Translations under genes and position numbers: made by a program
Notes under the pieces: model-generated
What the model saw: the letters and a program-made list of their open reading frames with translations, nothing else
Told to the model about the DNA's origin: nothing
Database searches by the model: none
Shown here: positions 1 through 7,912 of the stretch, one piece after another
Layout of the letters: every line of letters starts with the position of its first letter
Numbering within the stretch: position 1 is the first letter of the stretch
Assembly (NCBI RefSeq): GCF_900187425.1
Contig: NZ_FYDJ01000028.1
Location: 1 to 54,517, forward strand
Direction: 5' to 3'
From: Pseudomonas sp. Irchel s3h14
GTDB lineage: Bacteria; Pseudomonadota; Gammaproteobacteria; Pseudomonadales; Pseudomonadaceae
Length of the DNA stretch: 54,517 nt

Positions 1-1
1 C

Positions 2-502
2 TTCCTCATCGAGAGAGTGGACTCGAAGCTCATTGACGCGGTTCAGCTCACGATGGGCCTGGGCGTGATCAAGGTCCCGACGATCGAGTTCATTCAGGAG
101 ACCGAGAGCCTGGCCAGCGATCTCCAGTTGACGTTCAGCGCGACGCTGACGGACAAGGATGGGGACTCGGCGACGAGTACGTTTGACGCCAACCTGTTCG
201 CCAACGACCTGACCAACGCGCTCTTCGACTTCACGCTGGTGGGCACGGGCGGTGAGCGCGATGCCTTCAACATTGATTTGTCAGTCGATGAGAACCTGTA
301 CCAGGTCACCGGCTTCGATGCGGCCCCAGGCCTGCGAGACACGCTGGTGCTCAACGGCGACCAGAACGCCGTTGTCCAATCGATCGACATCTCCGGCGCA
401 GACAGCATCGTGACGATTGCCGAGGATGGCGGACAAACAACGACCATCACCTTGGTCGGGGTCGATGTTCTGGCTGGCGACATTGTTTTTGGCGGCGTCT
501 GA
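2..502 (+). CDS. C-terminal end of a large RTX/LapA-class repeat adhesin (5' truncated by window)
   Basis: The frame is open from the first bases of the window, so this is only the last ~166 residues of a longer protein. It is rich in D, T, S, G and V, lacks Cys, and contains a DKDGD-type acidic turn inside an SATLTDKDGDSATSTF stretch typical of VCBS/DUF5801-like adhesin repeats. It ends in a hydrophobic-acidic tail (LAGDIVFGGV), as expected of a C-terminal type I secretion signal. The type I secretion operon at 1893-6350 is the probable exporter, and the protein would act on the cell surface or outside the cell in attachment. LapA-like and MapA-like adhesins are both possible; too little is visible to choose. 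RTX nonapeptides are not visible in this fragment. Confidence 0.6.
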   Translation, partial: FLIERVDSKLIDAVQLTMGLGVIKVPTIEFIQETESLASDLQLTFSATLTDKDGDSATSTFDANLFANDLTNALFDFTLVGTGGERDAFNIDLSVDENLYQVTGFDAAPGLRDTLVLNGDQNAVVQSIDISGADSIVTIAEDGGQTTTITLVGVDVLAGDIVFGGV

Positions 503-519
503 GGCATCGCGCGCGTAGT

Positions 520-566
520 AAAAAAAGGATGCGAGGGTGGCGCAAACCACCCTCGCATTGTTTTTT
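520..566. terminator. Bidirectional intrinsic terminator between adhesin and luxR-type gene
   Basis: An 11-bp perfect stem (TGCGAGGGTGG / CCACCCTCGCA, 530-557) is followed by TTGTTTTTT on the + strand. It is preceded by A7 (520-526), which gives a T-run on the - strand. It lies between two convergent genes and should serve both. Confidence 0.85.
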
Positions 567-607
567 GCAGTTTCGACACGGTGACGGCCCAGGCGCGCCA
601 ACGCGTG

Positions 608-1351
608 TCAGAGCGTCTTGTTTTGACGTGAAATCACATCCAGTTCCACCCAAGTCGACTCGGGTGGTTTTTCGTTGTTGGAGAGCCCGTGCTTCAGCGC
701 ATACATCAGCAAGTCGATGCGGTTGATGAGATTTAGCTTTTGATAGATGTTGCTGAGGTGGTTGTGCACGGTGTGCTCGCTGATGCCCAGGCGCCCGGCG
801 ATGCTGATGTATTTGGCAGACGGATCCCCCACGATGGCGCGAATCAGCTCCCTCTCGCGCAGCGTCAGCCGTGCCTGTTTCGCCTGCTCCAGATTGCATT
901 TCAAGTGTATATTCCCGGTCGCGGCATAGCCGGACAGCCCACCGGCCCAGGCTCTATCCAGTCCGGTGTCGCGGTGGTGGACCGTGATGATGGCCTGGAT
1001 GATCGATTCCGTCGGGTCTTCCGCCAGCACGATGCCGCGTGCGCCCGCCTCTATTGCCTGGGCAACGGGAACGGATTCGTACAGGCCCTTGAGCACCAGC
1101 ACTTTCATTTCGGCGCTGCGGGTGAGTTCCGCGACGACCTCCAGCGGGTTCAGCGCATCTGGAAAGAAACTGAAAAAAATCACATTGGGACGCAACTGAT
1201 CGGCAAGATCCAGCGCATTCGTATAGGTGGTGGCCTGGCCGCTCACTTCCATCTGAGGCTTCCTGGCATTGATCAAGTCGTGAAGCCCAATGAGAACGAG
1301 GGGACGACAATCGATCAGCATCACGCGTATTGGTTTTCTGTGGGTCGTCAT
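608..1351 (-). CDS. LuxR/NarL-family regulator with degenerate receiver domain
   Basis: A 247-residue protein with an N-terminal receiver-like domain (about 8-130) and a C-terminal LuxR helix-turn-helix (about 165-225: LTLRERELIRAI, YISIAGRLGISEHTVHNHL). The receiver keeps an acidic residue at D14, but the usual phospho-acceptor Asp is replaced by Ser61 (NVIFFSFFP where families have xVVLLDxxMP). The conserved Lys region reads VLAEDP instead of YLLKxx. Conventional phosphorylation is therefore unlikely, and activity may be set by abundance, ligand or partner. It lies between the adhesin and its probable secretion operon, so control of that locus is a reasonable inference. No cognate kinase gene is adjacent. 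Confidence 0.85.
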   Translation of the reverse strand: MTTHRKPIRVMLIDCRPLVLIGLHDLINARKPQMEVSGQATTYTNALDLADQLRPNVIFFSFFPDALNPLEVVAELTRSAEMKVLVLKGLYESVPVAQAIEAGARGIVLAEDPTESIIQAIITVHHRDTGLDRAWAGGLSGYAATGNIHLKCNLEQAKQARLTLRERELIRAIVGDPSAKYISIAGRLGISEHTVHNHLSNIYQKLNLINRIDLLMYALKHGLSNNEKPPESTWVELDVISRQNKTL

Positions 1352-1892
1352 TACGTTCCTGACTCCCTTGAAAATGAACTATGGCCTCCATCCATTGGAC
1401 TTCCTGGATCAGCAGCTCGCGCACCTGGCCATCGCGATCGAAGGACAGATGCGAGCGCCGACCGCCCTGAGGGACACTAGCGTCACCGGCTGGAGTTGCG
1501 GACGTTTCCAAAACCCGGGCAAGCCATCGAGACAACATAAATAAGAACAGCAATCAATAGCTTGCGCATGTGGATGAGCTCCCTCGAGCCGCTGAACTGA
1601 GTCTAGGCCAGCCCAGCGCGATGCCAGCCCGCCCATCCGTCAGTCATCGGCTCAAGCCTCATGCGGGTAGCCCGGTCGATGTTCCCAAGAGGTGCCCTCA
1701 ACCCCAAGAAATCAAGGTCTTAGGCTCGCCACGGGCGACCTGCGACCAAAACTGACTCCGATCAAAATCGTCAACTAACCGACAAATGGCGTGAAGCCAT
1801 CACAGAATAAACTCTGGCGTCAATTTTTCGGCGAAACCTGCCTCGCCGGGTGTTCAGTTGGGGCGGGGATACACAGTCGGTATGCGGCAGGA
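1352..1892. other. 541-bp intergenic region between TolC and the LuxR-type gene
   Basis: The region presumably holds the leftward promoter of the LuxR-type regulator. No terminator with a T-run was recognised behind the TolC gene. The only protein-like content is a short signal-peptide-like ORF at 1483-1569 and an open - strand frame from 1553 that runs out of frame into the regulator. Confidence 0.5.
1483..1569 (-). CDS. Possible small secreted/membrane peptide ORF (28 aa), perhaps frameshifted
   Basis: An ATG at 1569 follows a GAGGGAG ribosome site at 9-base spacing. It encodes a Lys-plus-hydrophobic start (MRKLLIAVLIYVVSMA) that looks like a signal peptide, then stops after 28 codons. A neighbouring frame stays open past this stop (SFDRDGQVRELLIQEVQWME and onward) into the regulator gene. 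One base change could thus join a signal peptide to a longer domain. It may be a decayed small gene or chance; I do not recognise a family. Confidence 0.25.
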   Translation of the reverse strand: MRKLLIAVLIYVVSMACPGFGNVRNSSR

Positions 1893-3272
1893 TCAGGGGG
1901 TTGTGAGGCTTTGGCTGAAGCTGCCGGAGCTCAACCAGGCATTAACACTTTCGACACTCTCGGCAGGCGGCTTTCCCGCCCAGCGATTGAGCGTGAGGAC
2001 ATTGGTGACGAATTCGTATTGCGTCTTGAGCAGGTCACGCCGAGCGCGGAATTCGTTGCGTACGCTGGTCAGTACATCGACGGCATTGACCATTCCGTAA
2101 TCCAGCGCTTTCTCTGCTGCCACTCTCGACAACTGTGCCGAAGCCAGGGCATTTCGGCTCGCACTGATCTTTTCTCCGCTCGAGTTGGCGGTCAGGTAAG
2201 CGCTAGTGATCTCTTTGACCACCCGGCGCCGGATCGCTTCCAGTTCCTGCTCGGCGGTAATCTGATCCTGGTAGAGCCCACGAACCCGCGCCGAGGTCGA
2301 GCCGCCGCTGTACAGCGGCACCTGCACGCCAATACCGGCGACATAACTGTCGGTGCGCGGCGCCAGGGCATTGTTGTAGCCCTCGTTGGTCTGCTGCGCG
2401 CTCAGCGTAAGGCTCAGGGTCGGATAGTGCCCGCCCTTGCCGCTGCGCAACGCAGCGCCCGCCGCTTCTACACCGCTTTCGGTGGCCTTGAGCGCCGGGT
2501 TTAGCGCTATACCCTCGCGCACCCAGGTTTCAAGGCTCTGCGCCGAAACCCGTAGTTGCACGTCATCGCGAATCCGGTTGAGCTTCTCCTTGACCGGCCG
2601 GCCGACGATCTCCGCCAGTGCCTCGCGACTGATACTGGCCTGGTTGCGGGCATCCAGTTCCAGTGCCGCGAGCAAATCGACCCGGGCCTTGAGGTCGAGC
2701 TGGTCGGTAATCAATGCCAACTGCTTTTCGTACAACGCATTGACTCGGTCCAGACTCTTTTGCGTGGTTCGACGCTCCGCCCTCACCAACTCCAGCTCAT
2801 CCTCGGCCGCCAACGCGGTGAAGTAACGCCGGGCCAATTCGATGGTGGCTTCGGCCTGGGCTTCCAGCGCTTCCGATTCGGACTGCCTGGCCAGGCTTTT
2901 GAATTTCTGGTAGTTCTCCCATGCGACCTTGTTGTAGAGGTACTGACGCAGCACCAGGCTGTAGTTTTCGCTATCGTAACTCTGCTGCACCAGGTCGTTT
3001 TCCTGGTGAATCCGGTTCTGGCCGGCGTTCAGCGATACTTGCGGCAACAGCGCCCCCATGGCCTCGCGCTGATGTTCCTGGCCCGCCTGCGCTTGCGCAT
3101 AGGAGGCCAATACCCGCGGATCCTCCAGCCGCGCCTCGCGATACAACTGCATGAGGTCGGTGGAAAACGTCGAGGCACTGACCCCGGTCGGTGTTGCTGC
3201 AGGGGTTTGCGCCAGCGCGGCACCCGCTGCAAGCATCAACAGACCACCCCGCAGAACTGCCGACGTGCGCAC
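1893..3272 (-). CDS. TolC-family outer membrane protein of a type I secretion system
   Basis: 459 residues with a clear signal peptide (MRTSAVLRGGLLMLAAGAALA, cleavage near AQT) and the two-fold alpha-helical barrel repeat of TolC proteins. The repeats are rich in Q, A, E and R heptads, with VPLYSGGSTSARVR marking the second repeat. It forms the outer-membrane exit duct for the ABC/HlyD pair encoded just upstream. It starts 2 bases after the HlyD stop, so it is the third gene of the operon. Its size matches AprF/PrtF-type outer membrane factors (about 450-480). The likely substrate is the adhesin ending at 502. Confidence 0.92.
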   Translation of the reverse strand: MRTSAVLRGGLLMLAAGAALAQTPAATPTGVSASTFSTDLMQLYREARLEDPRVLASYAQAQAGQEHQREAMGALLPQVSLNAGQNRIHQENDLVQQSYDSENYSLVLRQYLYNKVAWENYQKFKSLARQSESEALEAQAEATIELARRYFTALAAEDELELVRAERRTTQKSLDRVNALYEKQLALITDQLDLKARVDLLAALELDARNQASISREALAEIVGRPVKEKLNRIRDDVQLRVSAQSLETWVREGIALNPALKATESGVEAAGAALRSGKGGHYPTLSLTLSAQQTNEGYNNALAPRTDSYVAGIGVQVPLYSGGSTSARVRGLYQDQITAEQELEAIRRRVVKEITSAYLTANSSGEKISASRNALASAQLSRVAAEKALDYGMVNAVDVLTSVRNEFRARRDLLKTQYEFVTNVLTLNRWAGKPPAESVESVNAWLSSGSFSQSLTTP

Positions 3273-3274
3273 GG

Positions 3275-4600
3275 TTATTCCTCGATCATCGATTGAGACA
3301 GGGCATCGCGGGCCGGCTGCACCAAGTACTGCAACAGCGTGCGTTGCCCGGTGATGATCAACACGTCCGCCGGCATCCCCGGCAGCAACTTGCGCTCTCC
3401 CAAGGTCTGCGCACCGGCTTCGGTGACCCGGATCCGCGCCAGATAATAAGCAGCCCCGGTCTTTTCATGGGTCAGCCGGTCAGCCGATACGCTGCTGACC
3501 TCGCCTTCGATTACCGGAGTGGTCGAGCTGTTGAACGCGGCGAAACGGATATCGGCACGCTTGCCGATGGCGATGCGATCAATATCCATCGGATCCACCT
3601 GGGCCTCTATGACCAGCTCGGAAACCGATGGAACAATGTCCAGCAGCGGCGTTGCCGGGCGCACGACGCCACCAATGGTGTGCACAGTCATGCCAATCAC
3701 CATGCCCGCGTCGGGTGCGCGGATGACGATACGACTGAGCCGGTCTTCCAGGGCCGAGGTTTTCTCCTGCAGGTCGTACATCCTGGTCTGCACCTCGGCC
3801 AGTTGCTTGACGACCTCGGCATTGAAATCCTTGTCGATTTGCAGAATCTGCAGCTGTGTTTCGTTGATCTGCAGACGAGTCCTGTTGATAGTGGAACGGT
3901 GATCGGCCACTTCCGACCTGAGCATTCCCAGCTTGCGTTCCTGCTCGATCAGACGTTGTTTGTCAACGAACCCTTGCTTAAGCAGGTCGGTCAATTCAAC
4001 GATTTCACCGCTGTAGGATTTCTCCAGATGAGCCTTGGCAGCGATCATCGATTCCAGTCCCTTGATTTGTTGACGCAACTGGCCAATGCGCTCCTGCAGC
4101 ACCGAAATCTGGCCCAGTCTCGAGCCCTGCCGGGCATTGAATACCTGGGTCTCGCCTTGGCGCGCTTCCACACCTCGCAGACTGGAGGGGTCGGCTATCT
4201 CCCCAAAGCCGATCGCCGACAGCGCGTCGCGCTCCGCCCTGAGTCTTGCCTCCATGGCTCTGGCCGCGACGAGCTGGCTTCGGGTCATCTCGTATTCGAA
4301 GCGCAGCTGGGCATCATCGAGAATGATCAGCGGATCATCCCGCTTGACGATGTCACCGTCATGGACGAATACCGCTTTGACGATGCCCCCTTCCAGATGC
4401 TGGACCGTTTTGCGGTAAGCCTGCACGGTGACCACGCCAGGCGCGTAAGCGGCACCGTCCAGCGGCGCGAGCGCCGCCCAGGTGCCGAACAGGCCGAAGA
4501 TCACCCCGACAATGCCAAAACCCAGGCGACGGATTTTTCGATCGGATACCGGCAGGTCGGCGAAGCTATCAATTTGACGACTGGGCATCGTAGGGTCCAT
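3275..4600 (-). CDS. HlyD-family type I secretion periplasmic adaptor (AprE/PrtE type)
   Basis: 441 residues from the ATG at 4600. I chose this start because AAGGA lies 8 bases upstream, whereas the ATG at 4606 is only 2 bases from it. The start overlaps the end of the ABC gene by 32 bases. There is one N-terminal membrane segment (about 24-42, LGFGIVGVIFGLFGTWAALA). Next come a biotinyl/lipoyl-like segment (PGVVTVQAYRKTVQHLEGGI), long coiled-coil arms (about 110-290), and a C-terminal beta-barrel with the MPADVLI signature. It bridges the inner-membrane ABC exporter to the TolC duct. Confidence 0.92.
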   Translation of the reverse strand: MDPTMPSRQIDSFADLPVSDRKIRRLGFGIVGVIFGLFGTWAALAPLDGAAYAPGVVTVQAYRKTVQHLEGGIVKAVFVHDGDIVKRDDPLIILDDAQLRFEYEMTRSQLVAARAMEARLRAERDALSAIGFGEIADPSSLRGVEARQGETQVFNARQGSRLGQISVLQERIGQLRQQIKGLESMIAAKAHLEKSYSGEIVELTDLLKQGFVDKQRLIEQERKLGMLRSEVADHRSTINRTRLQINETQLQILQIDKDFNAEVVKQLAEVQTRMYDLQEKTSALEDRLSRIVIRAPDAGMVIGMTVHTIGGVVRPATPLLDIVPSVSELVIEAQVDPMDIDRIAIGKRADIRFAAFNSSTTPVIEGEVSSVSADRLTHEKTGAAYYLARIRVTEAGAQTLGERKLLPGMPADVLIITGQRTLLQYLVQPARDALSQSMIEE

Positions 4601-6350
4601 CGGCATCGTCCTTGCTGGTAGCGACCGAAGCCATGTTGGCGCCGGCTTGCGCGGTGTGCTTTTGTACCTGCTGCTGCGCGTTGAGTTTGGCCAGCACTTG
4701 CTCGCGTGGCCCATAGAGATTGATAACGCCGTCGGTCATCACCATCAGCCGGTCAAGTTGCGACACGATGTTGGTTCGGTGGGTAATCACAAACAGGGTC
4801 GCGCCAGTCCGCTTGAGCTGCTGCATGGCTGCTGCCAGGGCGCGATCACCGACTTCGTCGAGATTGGAATTGGGCTCGTCGAGAATAATCAGCCGCGGGT
4901 GGCCATACAAAGCGCGGGCCAGTCCTATGCGCTGGCGCTGCCCTCCCGACAGCATGACGCCCTCGCTGCCAATGACGGTGTCGTAGCCATCGGGCAACAG
5001 CAAAATCATTTCGTGAACGCCAGCAGTCCTGGCGGCCAGAATGACTTTCTCGGAGTCGACCTCGGCGAAGCGTGCAATGTTCTCGCTGATGCTGCCTTCG
5101 AATAATTCAATGTCCTGGGGCAAGTAACCGATATGTGGCCCAAGCTCATGTTTGTCCCATGCGCTGATGTCGGCACCATCCAGGCGGACCACCCCATGCT
5201 GCGGTACCCATACCCCCATCAGTGCCCTGGCCAGGGTTGACTTGCCCGCGGCACTTGGGCCAATGATTCCCACCACGCAGCCGGCAGGTACGCTGAAGCT
5301 GATGTTTTTGATGATCGGGGTTTTCGAACCAGGTGCCGTGACTATCAGATTCTCCACCTGCACGTGCCCCTGAGGCGCAGGCAATGACATACGCTCGGGC
5401 TGAGCCAGTTGTTTGTCGAGGATGTCGTTGAGACGGTTGTACTGCGAGCGGGCCGCAATAAAGCCCTTCCAGCTGCCGATGATCAGATCGATGGGGGCCA
5501 ATGCGCGCCCCAGCAGCACGGACCCGGCAAACACCAGGCCTACCCCCACCTGCTGCTCCACGGCCAGGTACGCCCCCAGTCCAAGGACCAGTGATTGCAC
5601 AAGGATCCGGAAGGACTTGGAAAGCGTACTGATTATGGCCCCTCTATCGCTCGCCCGGGACTGCAGCAACAGGACGTTCCTTTGCCGACGCCCCCAACGG
5701 TCCATCAGGGTTTCAAGCATGCCCATGGACTCGATGACTTCAGCGTTGCGCAGATTTTTCGTGGTGTAGAGCGTCGCGCCAATATGCTCCTTGTTGGCCT
5801 GGGCCAGTGCCGGCCCCGTCAGCTTCTCATTGATAAACGCGAGTAACAGCAACACCAGCGCACTGCCCGTCGCTACCCAGCCAAACCAGGGGTGAAACAG
5901 GAACATCACCGCGATATAGATCGGCAACCAGGGCGCATCGAAAAAGGCGAACAATCCATTACCGGAGAGAAACTGTCTCAAGCCCGTCAAGTCGTTGAGC
6001 GACTGGGCCGAGGCATCCATGCCGCCACTGTCCAGAGCCCGTTTGAAACTGGCCTTATAGACCTGGCGACTGAGCAACACATCCAGCCGGGTACTGACCC
6101 GGACCATGATCCGTGAACGAACCCACTCCAGTGAGCCGAGCGTGACCACCAGCAAGGTCATGATCAGCGTCAGCATTACCAGGGTCGTCAGACTTCTACT
6201 GCTCAGCACTCTCCCATACACCTGAAGCATGTAGAAGATAGGAACGAGCATTAGTGCGTTGATGAAAAGGCTGAAACAACCCACAGAAATGAAGCTGTCT
6301 CTACAGGCTTTCAACGCATTTTGCAGGCTGTTTTCAGGTGTGCTTCGCAT
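4569..6350 (-). CDS. Type I secretion ABC transporter (AprD/PrtD type permease-ATPase)
   Basis: 593 residues. A membrane domain with about six helices (20-300) precedes a nucleotide-binding domain. The NBD shows Walker A GPSAAGKST (Lys370), signature LSGGQRQR, Walker B LIILDEP (Asp491, Glu492) and the H-loop VITHR. It starts directly with the transmembrane domain and has no N-terminal C39-peptidase-like domain, so it belongs with AprD/PrtD/HasD exporters rather than LapB. First gene of a three-gene leftward operon. It energises export of an unfolded substrate, probably the neighbouring adhesin; no other RTX substrate is visible in the window. Confidence 0.93.
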   Translation of the reverse strand: MRSTPENSLQNALKACRDSFISVGCFSLFINALMLVPIFYMLQVYGRVLSSRSLTTLVMLTLIMTLLVVTLGSLEWVRSRIMVRVSTRLDVLLSRQVYKASFKRALDSGGMDASAQSLNDLTGLRQFLSGNGLFAFFDAPWLPIYIAVMFLFHPWFGWVATGSALVLLLLAFINEKLTGPALAQANKEHIGATLYTTKNLRNAEVIESMGMLETLMDRWGRRQRNVLLLQSRASDRGAIISTLSKSFRILVQSLVLGLGAYLAVEQQVGVGLVFAGSVLLGRALAPIDLIIGSWKGFIAARSQYNRLNDILDKQLAQPERMSLPAPQGHVQVENLIVTAPGSKTPIIKNISFSVPAGCVVGIIGPSAAGKSTLARALMGVWVPQHGVVRLDGADISAWDKHELGPHIGYLPQDIELFEGSISENIARFAEVDSEKVILAARTAGVHEMILLLPDGYDTVIGSEGVMLSGGQRQRIGLARALYGHPRLIILDEPNSNLDEVGDRALAAAMQQLKRTGATLFVITHRTNIVSQLDRLMVMTDGVINLYGPREQVLAKLNAQQQVQKHTAQAGANMASVATSKDDADGPYDAQSSN

Positions 6351-6377
6351 TGAAACCCCTGCTCGAGAAGCCGTACA

Positions 6378-6557
6378 TTGAGGAGCTTAGATCATGCCGA
6401 ACGACTGCGTGCAGCAATCGGCCGGATCGCCTCAGGCAACGAGTATTACCCCTCCAACAACCCGGCGGTGAAGAACGCGCAAGATACCGACGACGTCGAG
6501 GCCAAGATGAATTTCAGTGGTTCCCGCCGGAACGAAAAAAGGACCCGAAGGTCCTGA
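6378..6557 (+). pseudogene. Possible gene remnant in the 6351-6649 intergenic gap
   Basis: A stop-limited frame of 59 codons contains protein-like text (AERLRAAIGRIASG, NEYYPSNNPAVKN, DTDDVEAKMNF), but no good start codon is in frame and its end runs into the terminator hairpin at 6541-6554. The rest of this ~300-bp gap should contain the promoter of the leftward type I secretion operon. I do not recognise the family; coincidence is possible. Confidence 0.2.
6535..6554 (-). terminator. Intrinsic terminator downstream of carboxynorspermidine dehydrogenase
   Basis: Read leftward, the hairpin GGACC-TTCG-GGTCC is followed by TTTTTT. It has a UUCG-type tetraloop and sits about 95 bases after the stop of the leftward gene ending at 6650. 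Confidence 0.7.
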
Positions 6558-6649
6558 TTTCAATGATTTACAGAATTCAATGGAGCTCTGTAGATCTATA
6601 TTTGGAGCGGGAAACGAGGTTCACCTGTATGTGGCAAGCCTCAAGCGTT

Positions 6650-7885
6650 TCAGCTCCAGGGACGATCTCCATTTTCGTCCTTGATGCGGGTCGGCAGGCC
6701 CATCACATCCAGCGCCTTGAGGAACGGCTCAGCCGCAAGCTCTTCGACGTTGGCCATGCGCTGCACGTCCCACACGCCGCGGGCGACCAGCAGGGCTGCT
6801 GCCACGGGCGGCACGCCTGCGGTATAGGAAATGCCCTGGCTGTCAGTTTCCGCGTAAGCGTCTTCATGATCAGCCACGTTGTAGATGAACACCTCGCGCG
6901 GCTGGCCATCCTTGGTGCCCTTGACCAGATCGCCGATGCAGGTCTTGCCGGTGTAGCCGGGCGCCAGCGAGCTCGGATCAGGCAGCACGGCCTTGACCAC
7001 TTTCAGCGGCACGACTTCCAGGCCTTCGGCGGTCTTGACCGGTTGCTCGGAGAGCAAGCCGAGGTTCCTGAGCACGGTGAACACGTTGATGTAGTGCTCG
7101 CCGAAGCTCATCCAGAAACGCACGTTGGGCACGTCGAGGTTCTTCGACAGCGAGTGCACTTCATCGTGGCCGGTCAGGTACAGGTTCTGCGCGCCTACGA
7201 CCGGCAGGTCGTCGGTGCGTTTGACTTCGAACATCGTGTTGCTGGTCCACTGACTGTTCTGCCAGCTCCACACTTGTCCGGTGAATTCGCGGAAGTTGAT
7301 TTCCGGGTCGAAATTGGTGGCGAAATACTTGCCATGGGAACCGGCGTTGACGTCGAGAATGTCGATCGAATCAATGCGGTCGAAATACTGTTGTTGCGCC
7401 AGTGCTGCATAGGCGTTGACCACACCCGGGTCGAAGCCCACGCCGAGAATGGCGGTAATGTTCTTCTCTTTGCACTCTTCGAGGTGATTCCACTCGTAGT
7501 TGCCATACCACGGCGGCGTCTCGCAGATTTTGCCCGGCTCTTCGTGAATGGCGGTGTCCAGATAGGCCACGCCGGTATCGATGCAGGCGCGCAGCACCGA
7601 CATGTTGAGGAAGGCGGAACCGACGTTGATGACGATCTGCGATCCGGTTTCGCGGATCAGCGCCTTGGTCGCTTCGACATCCATAGCATTCAGCGCGAAG
7701 GCCTGGATATCGGCGGGCACTTTGAGGCTGCCCTTGGCCTTGACGCTGTCGATGATGGCCTGGCACTTGGAGATGTTGCGCGACGCGATAGCAATACGAC
7801 CGAGTTCATCGTTGTGCTGCGCGCACTTGTGGGCCACCACCTTGGCGACACCTCCTGCACCAATGATAAGCACGTTCTTCTTCAA
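6650..7885 (-). CDS. Carboxynorspermidine/carboxyspermidine dehydrogenase (saccharopine dehydrogenase family)
   Basis: 411 residues. An N-terminal NAD(P) Rossmann motif (VLIIGAGGVAKVVAHKCA) heads a saccharopine-dehydrogenase-like fold, with VINVGSAFLNMSVL and DTAIHEEP segments of the CANSDH subgroup. The enzyme reductively condenses aspartate semialdehyde with a diamine (diaminopropane or putrescine) to give a carboxy-polyamine in the cytoplasm. The start codon is TTG at 7885, preceded by AAGGAG about 11 bases away; no better ATG exists. It lies 27 bases behind nspC and the two form an operon. Which diamine is used cannot be read from sequence. Confidence 0.88.
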   Translation of the reverse strand: MKKNVLIIGAGGVAKVVAHKCAQHNDELGRIAIASRNISKCQAIIDSVKAKGSLKVPADIQAFALNAMDVEATKALIRETGSQIVINVGSAFLNMSVLRACIDTGVAYLDTAIHEEPGKICETPPWYGNYEWNHLEECKEKNITAILGVGFDPGVVNAYAALAQQQYFDRIDSIDILDVNAGSHGKYFATNFDPEINFREFTGQVWSWQNSQWTSNTMFEVKRTDDLPVVGAQNLYLTGHDEVHSLSKNLDVPNVRFWMSFGEHYINVFTVLRNLGLLSEQPVKTAEGLEVVPLKVVKAVLPDPSSLAPGYTGKTCIGDLVKGTKDGQPREVFIYNVADHEDAYAETDSQGISYTAGVPPVAAALLVARGVWDVQRMANVEELAAEPFLKALDVMGLPTRIKDENGDRPWS

Positions 7886-7912
7886 TTTTTCTCTCTCTCC
7901 TTCTCTGCCAGC

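Noticed and set aside
954..1553. 199-codon - strand frame overlapping the LuxR-type gene
   Set aside because: Its second half is an out-of-frame shadow of the regulator; only the first ~65 codons are kept as part of the small-ORF lead.
3191..4621. 476-codon + strand frame opposite HlyD
   Set aside because: No start signal or domain; the HlyD frame explains the region.
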